The notes under the pieces are model-generated. The model had not been told where the DNA came from, did no database searches, and saw nothing but the letters and a program-made list of their open reading frames with translations. 64,000 nucleotides of DNA. Source: Lentinus brumalis (lineage: Eukaryota > Basidiomycota > Agaricomycetes > Polyporales > Polyporaceae). Shown here in pieces: positions 22,473-37,528 of the stretch. The stretch covers positions 1,612,001 through 1,676,000 of the forward strand of contig MARA01000007.1 of NCBI GenBank assembly GCA_001792895.1, in the 5' to 3' direction. Made by a program: the position numbers and the translations under genes. The stretch's first letter is position 1, and each line of letters begins with the position of its first letter.

Positions 22473-24235
22473 ATGGCAGACGATCCCTCCCAGCCGCCCG
22501 TCTCCCCGAGATCCTCCTCTGGTATGCAGTCTTGCACCTGGCGTATGCTGTGACTCTCACTGAAGACGTCTCACAGCATCGGACCCATCGTGAGTGCCGG
22601 GAACCCGCGCAGGCCTTATCGAAAGGGTGACGCCCTCGTTCCCGCACCAGCTCATAGGTGCCTTGCTCTCATGGATGCTCTTCGGCATCTCGACTGTCCA
22701 GCTCTGTGCGTCCGCGCTCCGGCTAACCTTTCGTTCTCGCTTCTTGGATGCTCATACTCGTAGTAGACATCTACCATGTGTCATTCCCGCGCGATCGAAA
22801 GGCGATTGTGTGGTCGGTGTACATCATCTTCATGCTAGATATATTCCAGAGCATCGTGGCCGCCTCTGAGGCGTGGCAGACGATGTGCTTTGGATGGGGC
22901 CGGCCTATCACCCTGCAGTACCCGTGGTGGCCGTTCTCTGGTCTGCCGCTCGTCTCGGGCATCAGTAAGTTGGTCATTGTGCTCTGTGCTTCCGTGGATT
23001 GACTAACATCCTGCTCTTAGTTTCCCTCTGGGTACAGTCATTCTATGCGTGGCGGATATACCAGCTTGGCAAATGGCGAGTGGTCCCAATCATCATCATC
23101 ATCGTGAGTGCCCGCAGCCGCATCATTCAGTTAGGATTTGCCATATGAAATTGACTACGCACTCGTTTCAGACTGCGCTTGCACAAGCCGGTGGTGCATT
23201 TGGGATTGCAATATCCGTGAGCCCCCGTCTGCTTGTCCCTTGATCATCTACGTGACTGGCCGCCTGTCTTGCAGTCCATCTTTTTGAATGATATCGAACA
23301 ACTCCATGAACCATCCATGTTCGCCCGGACGATCGTAAGTGTTCCACAGTGAAGCCTCATAGTATGTTTGCTCAGATAACCATTCGTACAGGTGTGGTTG
23401 GGCGGTGGTGCTATCACAGACCTGGTGCGGTTACTCTGTCAATGTTGCCATCCGCTCTGCATCTCGGACTGACAGTCCCCGTTGACTGACAGACTATCAT
23501 GACGTCTATGTGTTACTTGGTACGTATTTTCTCCATGGCGCACATGTAGTACCGGCGCTGACTATGATACTATAGCTCTACAGCGTGAAGCTGAGGGCGA
23601 AGGCGTTTGCGCGCAGCGGTCTCATGGTGAACCGGCTCATCCGACTGACGGTCGAGACGGGCTGCGCATGCGCCCTGACCGCAGTCTTAGAGCTTTCCTT
23701 CTTCCTTGGAATGCCGGAGACCAACATACATCTGATTGTGTAAGCATTATCGATTTCACCGAGTCACCCATGGTGCTCACGACATCGCAGCGCGTACATC
23801 CTTAGCAAGGGTATGCCGGACTGCTCATAGCTGGCAGCCGCCGGGCTCTCGCTGACAGTCTGCTCAGTCTATTCGAACACTCTCATGACCTCGTTGAACT
23901 CTCGTGCCAAGCTGGGCGAGCGTGGTTGCGAGTATCATAGCGGCGGCGCTGGCTCCACGAACATAGACTTCAGGCATGTCGACACCAACGGGAACACCAT
24001 GAACACCAACTCTGCGTCGCATGGCCCCATCGCCGTCAATATAATGAAGGGCGACTCAACGACCTTGGATCTGGGGAGGTCACCAGACGACAAACTCCCG
24101 CGCGTGGTATGCACCGGCTACTGGAGCTCGCCAACTAAGCTGATGTTTTCTGCCTCACAGAACTGGGATGTGGAGATGAACAGTATCGACGTGCATTCCA
24201 CTGGCAAGGACAGTACCAGCTTCGTCGTTGTGTGA
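22473..24235 (+). CDS. DUF6534 multi-pass membrane protein, copy B
   Basis: Same architecture and exon pattern as copy A. ATG at 22473 (MADDPSQPPVSPEILL), then LIGALLSWMLFGISTVQL, DIYHVSFPRDRKAIVWSVYI, SLWVQSFYAWRIYQLGKWR, VPIIIII, TALAQAGGAFGIAIS. The loop differs from copy A (FLNDIEQLHEPSMFARTI against WLKDIERLHDTNMFARTI). The DUF6534 core is LYSVKLRAKAFARSGLMVNR, CALTAVLELSFFLGMPE and VYSNTLMTSLNSRAKLGE. The tail ends DSTSFVVV. Splice sites and reading frame look intact, so both copies may be functional. Function unknown. Confidence 0.8.
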
Positions 24236-25133
24236 TGCTATGAGAAAGCGCTGTCGCTGCCCGTCTCTTCCTTCCCTGGCCACTCAGGCCTGCAGATCTG
24301 GTCTCCCACTCTTTGCAAACGATTAGCATGTGGTCCTATGTATCTCATTGAGTATGTACCCAGAGCAATTATTAAGTATGTACTCGTGTCGCTATATCTT
24401 GCTGATCTACGTGCATGGTCATTGACTAAGTACACTGCAGCTTGCCCACCATCGACTCAGCGCTTACTGGCAATGGTATATGGCAGTGCTCTCATAACAC
24501 TGTCCTCCCGCCTCATCACTCGACCATAGCCATCTCTCCGCCAGTCCATCAACGTCAAGATACGATTGGCGTAGCGGCCACAAAATTGTATGATGTCGTA
24601 AAGTTCGATGATGCCGAGATGCCGTCCGCTGGTTCTTTGCTTCGCAGCTCACACCCGCGTGCATACGCAAGTACTCCCTACCATAGTACGTCCTCCGCCA
24701 GTTCTGATTCTCATGCAAGACAGCGGATGGGAATGGCTGCATTCCGACTCCCTGCCTGCATCAGTCCTTTCATGAGGTCTTTTCGAAAAGATGCAGGTCG
24801 TGTCCCGGAATCATGCTCCCTCACACGCTGTCCACCCCAATGGGCGCAAACGCCCTAAGGCTGACCTCAGACTTTCCCCTCATCTGTGTCGCGACCGAAA
24901 ACAAGCCGCCGTCGGCTGCCACTGATTATAATTAGTGCTGGAATGTGCTCCTTCGTACATCAGTGCTCCTTCATGCATCAGTGCATCATCAAGGACAGTT
25001 TGCGAAGCTGACAGCCGTCCTTCTCGTGTCGGTTCCATTTGCGCTGACTTAAGGTCGTAGCCCCGTGGGACGTTGGCTGTCAAGCTCTCTCGGGAGCCCC
25101 CAGTTCGAACAGCAGACTTCGAGCTTGGCCGAA
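24236..25133. other. Intergenic stretch of copy B
   Basis: About 900 bases between DUF6534-B and GMC-B, conserved with 15051-16020. No gene is seen. The TATA box present in copy A is not preserved; the aligned bases read ACTTAAGG. Confidence 0.65.
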
Positions 25134-27643
<2,510 letters not shown>

Positions 27644-28361
27644 GGATGCTTGCCAGTCATTGACAAGAACTATACATCGAGTACTTGTATCTGTACCGAC
27701 ACACAGCGAACAAGAACAACTGAACACGGGGAGCCACGTTCGACTTGCCCGTGAGCAAGCTCCATTAGCACTCTCGCGCGGGACTCCGCGCCATCCGCCA
27801 TGCAGATAAACCCGCTCTACCACGGAGGCCGTTGAAATGGACCCCTGACCTGGATGCCGTCAAGGCTTAGGGCCGCTTTCACTCGGGGAACCCGTCCTAA
27901 CTGCGCTGAGCAGTCTATATCAGAATCGAAGGTCGGCAGTTGTGTGCTGACGAACTACTGGGTTGATGAATGATCTGGAGTGCTACGGGTTGGCAACGAG
28001 CCTCCGAGAGGACAGAATCCGACGCTCAGAACGGCTAGTGCGGCATCCACGCTAGGGCTGCCTAACTTCGAACTTCTCTCCCTCCTCTCTGGTGCTCCGA
28101 CTGACAGGGACGCACTGCCTTCAAAGATGCGCCGACGCGCATGTCCACAATATGAAGTACGTCCTCTGCGCTCCGCACCCACAGCGCTAACTTCCCTCAA
28201 CTTGAACAAGGCTACCTACTTACTCGGGTGCACCCAGCAAACGGCCACTGACGGCATCGTTGAGAACGTCTCTGCGGTCACCTGGATAGCTATATAAAGG
28301 CACAAGGCCCACCGTGTACTTCCGCACATCCACACTGCAGCGAGCACACTTAAACCGGCTC
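27644..28361. other. Intergenic stretch upstream of GMC-C
   Basis: About 720 bases with no gene seen. It holds the GMC-B 3' region and the GMC-C promoter. Confidence 0.6.
28291..28298 (+). promoter_or_regulatory. TATA box of GMC oxidoreductase C
   Basis: TATATAAA lies 71 bases before the ATG at 28362, a strong match in sequence and spacing. Confidence 0.6.
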
Positions 28362-30928
28362 ATGATGAGGTTGGCCATCACCGGTCTGATCACTGCGGCC
28401 CTCGGTGCTACCCAGGCGTTCGGAGCGCTATTCAAAGGTCCCGCTGAAGTTCTGAACCGAACGTATGATTACATCGTCGTAGGAGGTACGCCGGCTCGTG
28501 CTTTCCATCGTCAGAGTCGCTCACTGACAGTGACGCACACGTATAGCTGGCGCTGGAGGCGGCGTGATGGCCTCACGGCTGTCCGAGGATCCTCACACAC
28601 GCGTCCTACTGATCGAGGCTGGAGGAAGGCAAGTCGCGCACCATTTGCGGCGCATCGAATGGACATTTGTCGTGCAGTCATGACCTGCCTCGCCCACCAG
28701 TGACTTTCTGAACATCAACCTCTCTGTTCCTGGATTTGCGCCGACCCTTCCCGGGTCTCAATTCGTGGGTTATATTGAAGCTCTCCGTTGCTGCCACGGC
28801 TCACAAGCTCATCCACCTAGGACTGGAACTTCACTACTGTACCTCAGGCCGGGCTGGATGACCGGATTATCAACTATCCGCGCGGCTTTGTCCTCGGCGG
28901 GTCCACGTCAATAAGTCAGTGCCGATAAGCAGTAAAATGCCCTTGCTCACCTCGAACAGATCAGATGGCTTTCAACCGTGGAACTAAGGACGACTACGAC
29001 CGATGGGCAAGAGTCACGGGCGACGATGGGTGGTCCTTTCACAAGCTGTATCCATTCTTCAAAGGAATGGATACAGTGACCCCTCCCGCGGATCAACACA
29101 ACACGACCGGCGAGTTCGACCCCGCCGTCCATGGTCACGGTTCGAGCTCTTCTGCTTCGCATCTTCATTGCAGCTTCGTCCGTGCCCTTACCCTCGCCCC
29201 ACTGTAGGACTCCTACCGATTTCCTTGCCCGGCTTCCTCCTCCCGACAGACGACAAGATCATTGAGACGACGGATGAGCTCCCAGAACAGTTCCCGTTCA
29301 ACCTGGACTACAATTCAGGTGACACAGTTGGAGTTGGCTGGTCGCAACAAACGGTACGATCTGCCAGCTATTGTCTGAGTGTCACTGACAATGCTGACCT
29401 CCTCGCAGATCCAGGACGGTCGCCGAGTATCGTCCGCTACTTCCTACCTCGCAGCAGCCTTCAACCGCTCGAATCTAGACATCGTCGTCAATACGCATGT
29501 TACGAAAGTCTTTCCTGTGGGCTCCGAAGGACACAAGCCAGTCGTACGCGGCGTCCAATTCGCTCAAAGTGCAGACGGTAGGCATCTTCCACTGATGAGC
29601 TTGTGCGTGGTGTATAATCTGGTGGACACAGGTCCTCTGTATACTTTACAAGCAACCAAGGAAGTTATCTTGTCCGCCGGCTCAGTCAAGACTCCCCATA
29701 TCCGTGCGCTTCCGCCAGTCATCCATCCGCACTCCCGTTAACCGCACTCTTGTTTATGTTCAGTATTGCTATCTGGCATAGGTGACGCCGCATACCTCTC
29801 CTCGGTGGGCATCAACCCCATCGTCGACCTCCCAGCAGTCGGGCAGAATCTCCAGGTACATATCTTCTTGCCATACTTCTGCACAACCCATGCAGTAAGT
29901 ACTGACACTGACTCTCGCAGGACCATCCCTACCTCCGGATCTCCTGGCTTGTCAACTCCACGGACACGCTCGACAACCTCCAGCGCAACGCCACGCTCGC
30001 CGCCGCGGTCCTCGCCGAGTGGCAAACGAACCACACCGGGCCCCTGGTGCTCGGCGGCGGAAGCCAGCGCGCATTCCTGCGTATCAACGACAGTGATGCG
30101 TTCTTTGCATCTCTGGGGACGAGCGACCCCTCCGCGGGTCCGACGTCTGGGCATTACGAGCTGATCACACGCGTGCGTCGGGCCCCGGCCTGCTCGAGTT
30201 TGAGACCGCTCACGAGTTTGCTCCTTCTTTGTTCACAGAACGGATTTGGTGCGACGAGACAGGCTCTCCCAGCCGAAGGTCACTTCTTCTCATTCACCAT
30301 AGCCGTCGTCTCGCCCAGCGCCCGTACGTCCTCGTCTTCAACTCTTCGTCCCATTTACCGCAAACCCTTACCCTGACGCTTGTCACCTTTACGAAACTCG
30401 CATTCACCAGGCGGCAACATCACCCTCGCATCCACAGACCCCTTCGCCGCCCCCGCCATCAACCCCAACTTCCTCGCAAGCCCCGTCGACCTCGCCATAA
30501 TGCGCTCCGGGATCAGGGCCGCGCGCGCGTTCGTCTCCGCGCCCGCCTGGTCGGGCTACATCCTGAGCGAGTTCGGGCCGTCGGCGGACGCGCACACCGA
30601 CGACGAGCTGGACGCGTTCAGCCGCAACAACACCGACACGATCGACCACCCCGTCGGTACGGTCGCGATGGGCAAGGGGGTCGCGGGCGCGCTCGAACCG
30701 GACTTGAAGGTGAAGGGCACGGTTGGGCTGCGCGTTGTGGACGCGTCTGCTTTCGTGAGTGTCTGTCGTACGATGTCCGGTGGTAACCACCAGTGAGCTG
30801 ATCATGTCCTTCCTTGGGGTACCCTGTAGCCGTTCATCATATCTGGCCACACGCAGGGTCCGACGTACATCCTAGCAGAGCGTGCTGCACGGCTGATCCG
30901 AGGCCTTGAATTTGGAAGTACAGTGTGA
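28362..30928 (+). CDS. Secreted GMC oxidoreductase (AA3_2-like), copy C
   Basis: Third tandem paralogue, without a DUF6534 partner. Signal peptide MMRLAITGLITAALGATQAF, then TYDYIVVGG joined across an intron to AGAGGGVMASRLSEDPHTR and LLIEAGG. Signature region [18 protein letters not shown], then NRGTKDDYDRWARVTGDDG. Other blocks are IQDGRRVSSATSYLAAAFNR, LSGIGDAAYLSSVGINPIVD and GNITLASTDPFAAPAINPNF. The catalytic His pair lies in DTIDHPVGTVAMG and ISGHTQGPTYILAERAA. The stop is TGA at 30926. The last coding exons are very GC-rich at third codon positions compared with copies A and B. The intact frame and good TATA box suggest an expressed gene. Confidence 0.87.
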
Positions 30929-31096
30929 CTCGGGTGAACACGATGGATCTACGAGAAACACACTGGTCATAACGATGTAGAGTACATGTAGAGGCCATCC
31001 ATCACTCAGAAGATCATTCATTGCTTACACGACGGAATGGTACCCGATTGACTGAGAGCGCAGCACAAGTGACCGCTCCTTCTAGACAAGTGAGAA

Positions 31097-32816
31097 CTAC
31101 GTCCAATCTTTCAGCTTGTACTGTATGGTCTCCAGGTGAGACCTAGCGAGCGCTCGCACGTCTTCGAGGAGCTGCGCTGTAAGCGCTGCATCGACCTCCT
31201 CGCCACACGGAGGAAGAACAGAGGGCAGCGCCACTTCGTCTGAACAGCCCCGCAGAGCAAGCCCCGTCTGGTGCCTTGCATTGACTACGGCGAGGAGTCG
31301 CGCGCAGGCAAAACACGACCACGGGCCCGGGAGCGCCATGGGTGACACGGGTGAGGTCGCAAGGTAAGTGTGGACCGTCAAGTTGTTCTTCACGATGTGC
31401 TCGATGAGGATGGCTTCAGGATGAGGCGCTGAGGTGTCGCCGAATTTATGCCCATCGCAGCAAGAGCGCCCTCGTTCGACGATCCTGATGCAGTCCTCAC
31501 GGGACATGTCGGGGCAGGCAGTCAGGAGTTGGTCCGCTAGGGCTTCCGCGGTAAACGGGTCGGGGTCGGGGTCGAGGTCGAGGTCACTCCGACCCAAACG
31601 CAGCAACTTCAAGAGGAAGATCGTGTCGCGTCGTCTCTCGTCTCTCGTGATGGCGACAGCGACGGCGATGGCGACGGGGAAGAGGAGGGGGACGCTTGAA
31701 TCCACGATACCGACCAACTCGGCGATGCTTTCTGCAATGAGGCAAAAGAACGTGATATGTGTAGCAGCGTAACCACAACCCAGGGTAGCGCACAGATTTC
31801 GCGGAGCAAAGTCATGCGCAGAAGCCAATCTGATACAGTCGTGGTCAGCGAGATAACTTGGCAAGGCAGATGCTTCAATTCAAAACATACCGATACTACG
31901 GAGGACAGGGGCCAGCTCCCTGTCCTCCACGTAGGAAAGAACGTCGACACCGCAGCGATAGATCGAAAGCCAATCTTCGTCCTCGTCGCGGATGCCAGAC
32001 TGCTCAGAGCTTGACGCAGCCCGTTCAGCCACGGCGCGTCGGAGCTCCTCATCGCTCTCCTCGGGGATCGTAGCCGGCCTCGCCGAAAAAGTTGTCGATT
32101 TCCATCCATTCAACATCCTCATCCTCTTTATCCTCGCCGCCCGGCGGACACTTCCCAGAGCGCACTTCGTCGATCACTCTATCGAGGGTCGACAACGCAG
32201 TCGGACCCTCGAGTTCGACCATGTCCCGGTGTGCGGTATGACACGCCGTGTATGCGGTCGTGACGTACTTGACTTCGTCGCCGGACTCTTGTAGCCCGAC
32301 AGCTGCGTCGTGAGCGAGCACGAGTCGATGACAAACGTGTGAGCTCTCTGAGACAGGACTCAACCATCTCTTGCAACTGGGCGGAAGGGTGACCGGGGGT
32401 GGCAATGAGCAGTTCATGCACGGTCGCCGTATGCACCTGGAGAGAGGCGCATACAGAGGAGCCATGTGCATGAGGGTGCAGCGAGCACAACGCAGCCCAG
32501 GCGTCAAGGATTGGTCAAGGAACTCGTCCTCCCATGGAGGATTGAGCAAGGTGTCGTAGCTGTAGCTTTGCTCTTCGTCGAGCTTCCAGGGCAAGTCTGG
32601 CAACCTGTACGCCGCGGTCAGGGGACCCAAGACGGAGGCCAGAGAGAGGAGGCGAGCGAGCGTCGGCGTGGATTCGCCCGGCAAGCGTTCATGTGGACGC
32701 GGTCTGTCAGGCATGTCAGAGCGCAATTTCGCGACGGTCTGCTCGAGAAGTCGAATTCGAGCAGCGAGCTTGTTGAGGTGCGGAACAAAGTACGGAAGTG
32801 GCTGTCCACCAAGCAC
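31097..32816 (-). CDS. Candidate zinc-deaminase-fold protein (OTT_1508-like), start uncertain
   Basis: The C-terminal exon (31097 to about 31780) carries SAPHPEAILIEHIVKNN followed by a beta-strand-like VHTYLATS and then PGPWSCFACARLLAVVN. The His-x-Glu plus CxxC pair is the zinc and catalytic signature of the cytidine deaminase superfamily, in the spacing seen in the fungal OTT_1508-like branch. Upstream are an acidic region (ATIPEESDEELRRAVAERAA, IRDEDEDWLSIYRCGVDVLS) and a helical N-terminal part (LNKLAARIRLLEQTVAKLRS). At least one or two introns lie around 31700-31890; their exact edges are unclear. No ATG opens the N-terminal frame: it is open up to about 32905 without one, so the first exon is probably missing from this model. 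Other members are thought to act on nucleic acids or nucleotides; substrate and activity here are unknown. Confidence 0.45.
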
Positions 32817-33422
32817 TAGTACTTGGGTGTTCCTGTGAGGCGTCCAATCTCGACGGTAAGGCCCATACAGTAGTGACGGTCGATGCAGTCCACTTCGTAC
32901 TTTATATTACACTGTACAAAACGCCTCGTACAGGGGGGAGGACCGACAGCAGGTGCACAAGACGCAAGCGCATGAGCGGACGCGACGACGTGAGATCAGC
33001 GGACTGCCTCCGTTTCACCGCCGCGTGGCCGAGAAGGTTCGCCAATTCTGGCCGTAGAGAGGTGCTCATGCGCATACATCCAAGTACGCCGGTCGATCCA
33101 GGTGCAACTAATGTATGCATAATGCTCCGAATACAGCAGAATAGATGATAGATGACGGCCAATTGACGATCGTGACAGGGACACAGACGACGAGGCGAGA
33201 GGTGAAGGGTAAGGCTTCATGGGATGCGGGATGCGGATTGCAGAATACAAGGAGACGCACGACGGTGCACGTCAGGTGTCCAAGTCAGTGGATGGCGAGA
33301 GAACCAAGAGCGGGGGTGGATGCAAGCGTGGATGGGGGCGTGGCAGTCATATGCGCGTCCTTCGTGTGCGAGTGGACGTCCAAATAGAATAGAGGCGTCG
33401 GTTGGCGCAAGCATTCCGCAGT
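32817..33422. other. Intergenic stretch, may contain an unplaced first exon
   Basis: About 600 bases between the deaminase-like gene and the end of IGO1. The reading frame of the deaminase-like gene stays open to about 32905 (YGPYRRDWTPHRNTQVLVLG), so its true start may lie here. Confidence 0.4.
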
Positions 33423-34137
33423 TCATGCGGACTCCAGGGAGTCCGCATCAGGAGCCGGCTCGTCATCGGCGGCTTTGGGGTCCTCCGCGAGCGGGCTCTC
33501 CTTCGCGGGCGTCGCGTGGGCGACGGAGTTGGTGGGCGACACCGAGAGCGACTGGTGAACTGGAGGAGAGGTGGCGTGCGGGATGCTAGAATAAGCCATG
33601 TATCAGCAACACCATTCTAGCCACTGCGCATCGCTCCGCGAGCGCCGGGTTGAGAGGAAAGGCGAACCACCACAGGTCCGGGTACAAAAAAGGCCGAAGG
33701 TGGGGCAAGCGGAGCAGGGTCGGGTTGTCAAGGGATACACTCACTTCTCTGGATTAGGGATGGCAGTCCCGACGGTGTTCTGGGGAGCCTTGCCGGCCTT
33801 GCTCAGCGCGTAGTCCCCAGAGTCGAAGTACTTCCGGTCCTGTAACCACCAAAACAATCAAGTTGAATCTCTCTGATTGCACCACGACGAGTGAGACGCA
33901 CCTTCTGCATCTTCGTTAACACATTCTTGTGCGACGGGAGCTTGCCGTAGAGGCGGAACAGCTTCTGCTCCTCCTCCGTGAGGCTCTGCGAGACCGATGG
34001 CCAATCCGCGTTAGCACACGTCTGCCTGCACGGGTGGAGATGCCAAATGAAGGGTCTCGACAAGGCCAGAACTCGAAGCAGAAGAGTAGATCGATACGCA
34101 CGCTGATGTCGACCTTGTTGCGCTTGGCGGGGAGCAT
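33423..34137 (-). CDS. IGO1: Endosulfine (Igo1/ARPP19 family)
   Basis: A small PP2A-B55 inhibitor switched on by Greatwall/Rim15 phosphorylation; it controls entry into quiescence and mitosis. Exon 1 is MLPAKRNKVDIS from ATG at 34137. An intron of about 130 bases leads to SLTEEEQKLFRLYGKLPSHK, then NVLTKMQK, and after the next intron DRKYFDSGDYALSKAGKAP. FDSGDY is the universal endosulfine motif with the Greatwall-target serine. The last exon encodes a Ser/Pro-rich tail (IPHATSPPVHQSLSVSPTN) ending DADSLESA at 33423. About 135 residues, as usual for the family. Assignment is secure. Confidence 0.93.
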
Positions 34138-34769
34138 GGCAATATCGCAGTGGCACTTGGTGGATGTGTAGCGAGTGTGGGGCTCGGCGGGGCGACACAA
34201 GGTGGGTGGGACAGGGAGGGGAGAGAGGAGAGCGATGCTCTGTCGAGCGGGTAGGAGGGTGCGGAAGCCTTATGGACAAGCGGATCGGTGAGCAGCAGAT
34301 GTTGTCGCGAGTGAGCACAAGACAGCCGCCCGCAGTCTGGGCTATGGGCGTGTAGGCGGAGTCTGGCGGGGCTCGAATTTGTCTCCGTTCGGCTGTGACG
34401 TAACCGCGCGCCAGATCCAGATTCGCCTCCTCCCTCTGTTGCCAAGTGGTCTACGAGTGTGTGCGGCGAGTGTGCGGATAGTACCAGTGTTGGCTGCAAC
34501 CAGAACCCATACTTACAGTCAGCATGCCGACATATCGGCGACTGTGAGAGCCTTCGCCCTGATAGACTTCGTCCGAAACGCTGGACCCTGGCTTAAATGC
34601 AAGTTTCAATTCTCCAGTCATGATATCGTCCGACCTCAAGGCCTAAAGAGCCAGCAGGGGTCTGACAATCCTCCTGATCACCTGACGATCCATTCGCGTC
34701 GGTCAAGGGAAAGAAGAAGCTTCATATACGGCAGGGACTCATCCTCATCTATGCGTCTCAATGCACCCG
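34138..34769. other. Intergenic stretch, promoter of IGO1
   Basis: About 630 bases between the IGO1 start and the end of the upstream minus-strand gene. No gene is seen; short open frames lack motifs. Confidence 0.5.
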
Positions 34770-37528
34770 TTACTCAGACCAAAGCATGTCGCCCACATTG
34801 CCACCCTCATCGAACCCTTCCCACTGCAAAACCATGTCCGTAGGCTCCGCCAGAAACCCGGCGCCACCGCCTTCTCCCGCGCACGCCTCATCCCCAAGCC
34901 TAGACCTTATCGCCGTCGCGTGGTCAGCATCTTCAGCAACGAGGCTGCCCTCGTTCTCCCCGACCTGTCCATCGCCATCGATGGTCCACAGCGCGCTCGG
35001 GATCTGGCCGGCTGAGCTGACCGAGCAGGCGTGCGGTAACAGAAGCCTTCGGGAACTGGCGGCCGCTTGCTGGCTGAAAGTCCTGACATCCGTAACGCGA
35101 GCAGATTCGAAAGGCAGTCCAGAAAGACGGAGCGAAGACGGGTTGGACAGAGGGCATGCGTGAAGTGATCCTTGCGAGAGCACCTCGCACTCAAACTCGA
35201 GGAGCTCGGAATCCTCGGTGACCCAGTCCACGGAGGACGACAGCACAGGGGTCGCTGTGAAAAACGCCCTCAAACTATCCATGCCCTCGTCCAAGTCGCA
35301 CGCGAGATCGTCGTCCAGGATAATCGGGAAGTATGATGTCGTTGCCTCCAGAGCTTCGTCGACAGAGGGGCTGAAAGCCTGAGAGTCAAGGTCATGAGAC
35401 ACGGAAGAAGGCGCTAGAGCGGTCGGTCGACAGCGAATATCCAGGTCCAGGGCTGGAGAGGACTGGAAGAAACCTTGACCAGAGTTCTGCGAGGAATGGG
35501 ACGAGCTGGAGGTTTGCGAGAGTGCACCGGATGACGGGCCAGGAGAATCACCGACTTGAGCCGGAGTAAGAGCGAGATTGTCGAACCAGTCGTCTTCTTC
35601 ATCGTCAGAAACAACGTCGCCCATAAAACGCGGGGCAGGGTCGGAGAGCGCGGTGTCCGTGCCAGAGGACTGTGAAGAAAACATAGGGTAGTCTTCCCTG
35701 TCCAAGAAGGGGTCCTATAGTCCGATTCGATAATCAGCGAGTCGGTCCAAGAGGACAAAACACAAACGTCGAGTGTAGACTGCGAGCTGCCCCACGAGTC
35801 GTCGATATCCTGTAGTTGCGGACTTATGGCACGAAAAGATTCCGCCTCGTCGGAGACCCATAGATCGACATCGTCCAGATCAGTATCGACACCGAAGAGA
35901 TCGTCCGGGTCTTGGCTCCCGCCCATTGTATCTGCGTCCTCGTCGAAACGGAGCTCGACCCGATCTCGAGCGTTCTGGTCGTGGTCATCTCGAATGGGGC
36001 CTAAAGTCATGGGAGAGGTAGTCAGACAACCAGACAGTTGGAAGTCGTCGTCGAGACTCTTTGCTGAGCCTTGCCCAACACCAGCCGACGCCGCGCTCTA
36101 AACGGGTGCCAAGGTGTCAGCGTTGCTTTGCGTTGCTACAGCGGTGACCGCACCTTGTACAACTTAGACTTCACTCCGCACTGCAACAACCGTTCCATCC
36201 CTTGTTGCAACACGTCACAGTTGTCTGAAAACGTATATGCGTCTGCCAGATCGTCGAGTTCATCCTTGTCTTCCTCTCCAATAGCGGCGGAAAGCAGTGC
36301 CCGTAGGGAATCCGCGGACGCGTGAGACGTACGAACGGCGTTCTTGCGCATTGCCTACGCCCACAAAGATGTCAGTCCGGAGACAGCTTTTGACAACGCC
36401 GGTACGAACTTTAATCAACCGGTGACATCTCTTGCGAAATGCCGTGTGCGGAGAACGCGCAACTATGTCCGTGATAGCGCGAGCCACATTCCTTGAGACC
36501 CTGACTTCTGCGTCAAACCGCTGCAAAATCGTAAGATGTATGATGGAGCAAAGAGGTGAGTATATGCCTACCTCGCGCCACGGACCAAATATGAGCGGGA
36601 ATTTCCTGTTTACAAAAACAATGGTCATTGATTCTACGATGCGACTGCGAATGCCAGCAGGGCTCACTCACCTGACTAGATGGAGTGCGGCGAACTTGTC
36701 GACGATGCGGTCCAACGCAGCAACCAGTGGTAAGAACCCGTGTGGAGAAAAGGGGTCTGCGGCTGGCGATGCTTCTGCAAGATGGTTAGCTGAGCGAGCG
36801 ACGCTTGTAAGACCGGATGGAAGGCAACTCCGCGACTAGAAGAGTCACCTTGAACGCCTACAGATTCTGGCTGCGGAGGAGCATGTGTCCGTGGTGTCTT
36901 GCATGCGTAGACGAGCTCGATGACGGACAGCCTCAAGAAAGGGGAACACCGCTCCAGGACTGGGCGTGTCGGGCTCAACGTTACTGACGAGAAAGGTCAG
37001 AATGCGGATGAACGAGGCCGTCGAATTACCGAGGCCAGTGCTCGGAACTGGGTTGGGCAAGGCGATGCACGTCGAACTGACAAATGCGCAGGATACACGC
37101 ACATTTGACTTTGCCGTCGTCATCGTCCACGTATATCTTGGAGGCGATCCTTACGCCGAGCTGTTCGCCGTTCTGCGCAATGATAAAGCATGGGATATAT
37201 GCGGCGCGCGGAGAAAGGAACGGTCATTGCGGCGAAGGTGCGAAGGTGGATGAGACAGACAAACCACATGGAAATAGTTCTGCAAATGACGAGCGATCGC
37301 AGAGTTTTGTATCGCGCGACCATCGACCTCGGCGCGGTCCATTGTGCCAGAGACAGTGATGACCAAGTCGGAGTGAAGGACGACGTCGATTCCGTCGGGG
37401 ACGCGTCCCCGCAGCACGTACACGGTGTCCGACGGCGAGCCGACCACGAGGACAAAACGCGCGTTGAGTACGACGTTGATGCTGTCCGCGCTGTCGTTCA
37501 CGACGACGGCGGTGGCGACGGAGGGCAT
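34770..37528 (-). CDS. Unrecognised multi-exon protein with acidic, Ser-rich C-terminal half
   Basis: I do not recognise this family. Several exons join cleanly: PLVAALDRIVDKFAALHLVR to KFPLIFGPWREV, then RFDAEVRVSRNVARAITDIV, RSPHTAFRKRCHRLIK, AMRKNAVRTSHASADSLRAL, and LQQGMERLLQCGVKSKLYK to SAASAGVGQGSAKS. The C-terminal half is rich in Asp, Glu and Ser (for example MGDVVSDDEEDDWFDNL) and ends DMLWSE at 34770, so it is probably disordered. The 5' part from ATG at 37528 (MPSVATAVVVNDSADSINVV) and QNGEQLGVRIASKIYVDDDD is open and spliceable, but its join near 36960-37060 is uncertain, so two adjacent genes are possible. It is divergent from PKC1 with a 210-base gap. Confidence 0.5.

Noticed and set aside
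31550..31592. Short tandem GGGTCG/GAGGTC repeat
   Set aside because: It encodes a DLDLDPDPDP run inside the deaminase-like gene; simple low-complexity coding sequence.
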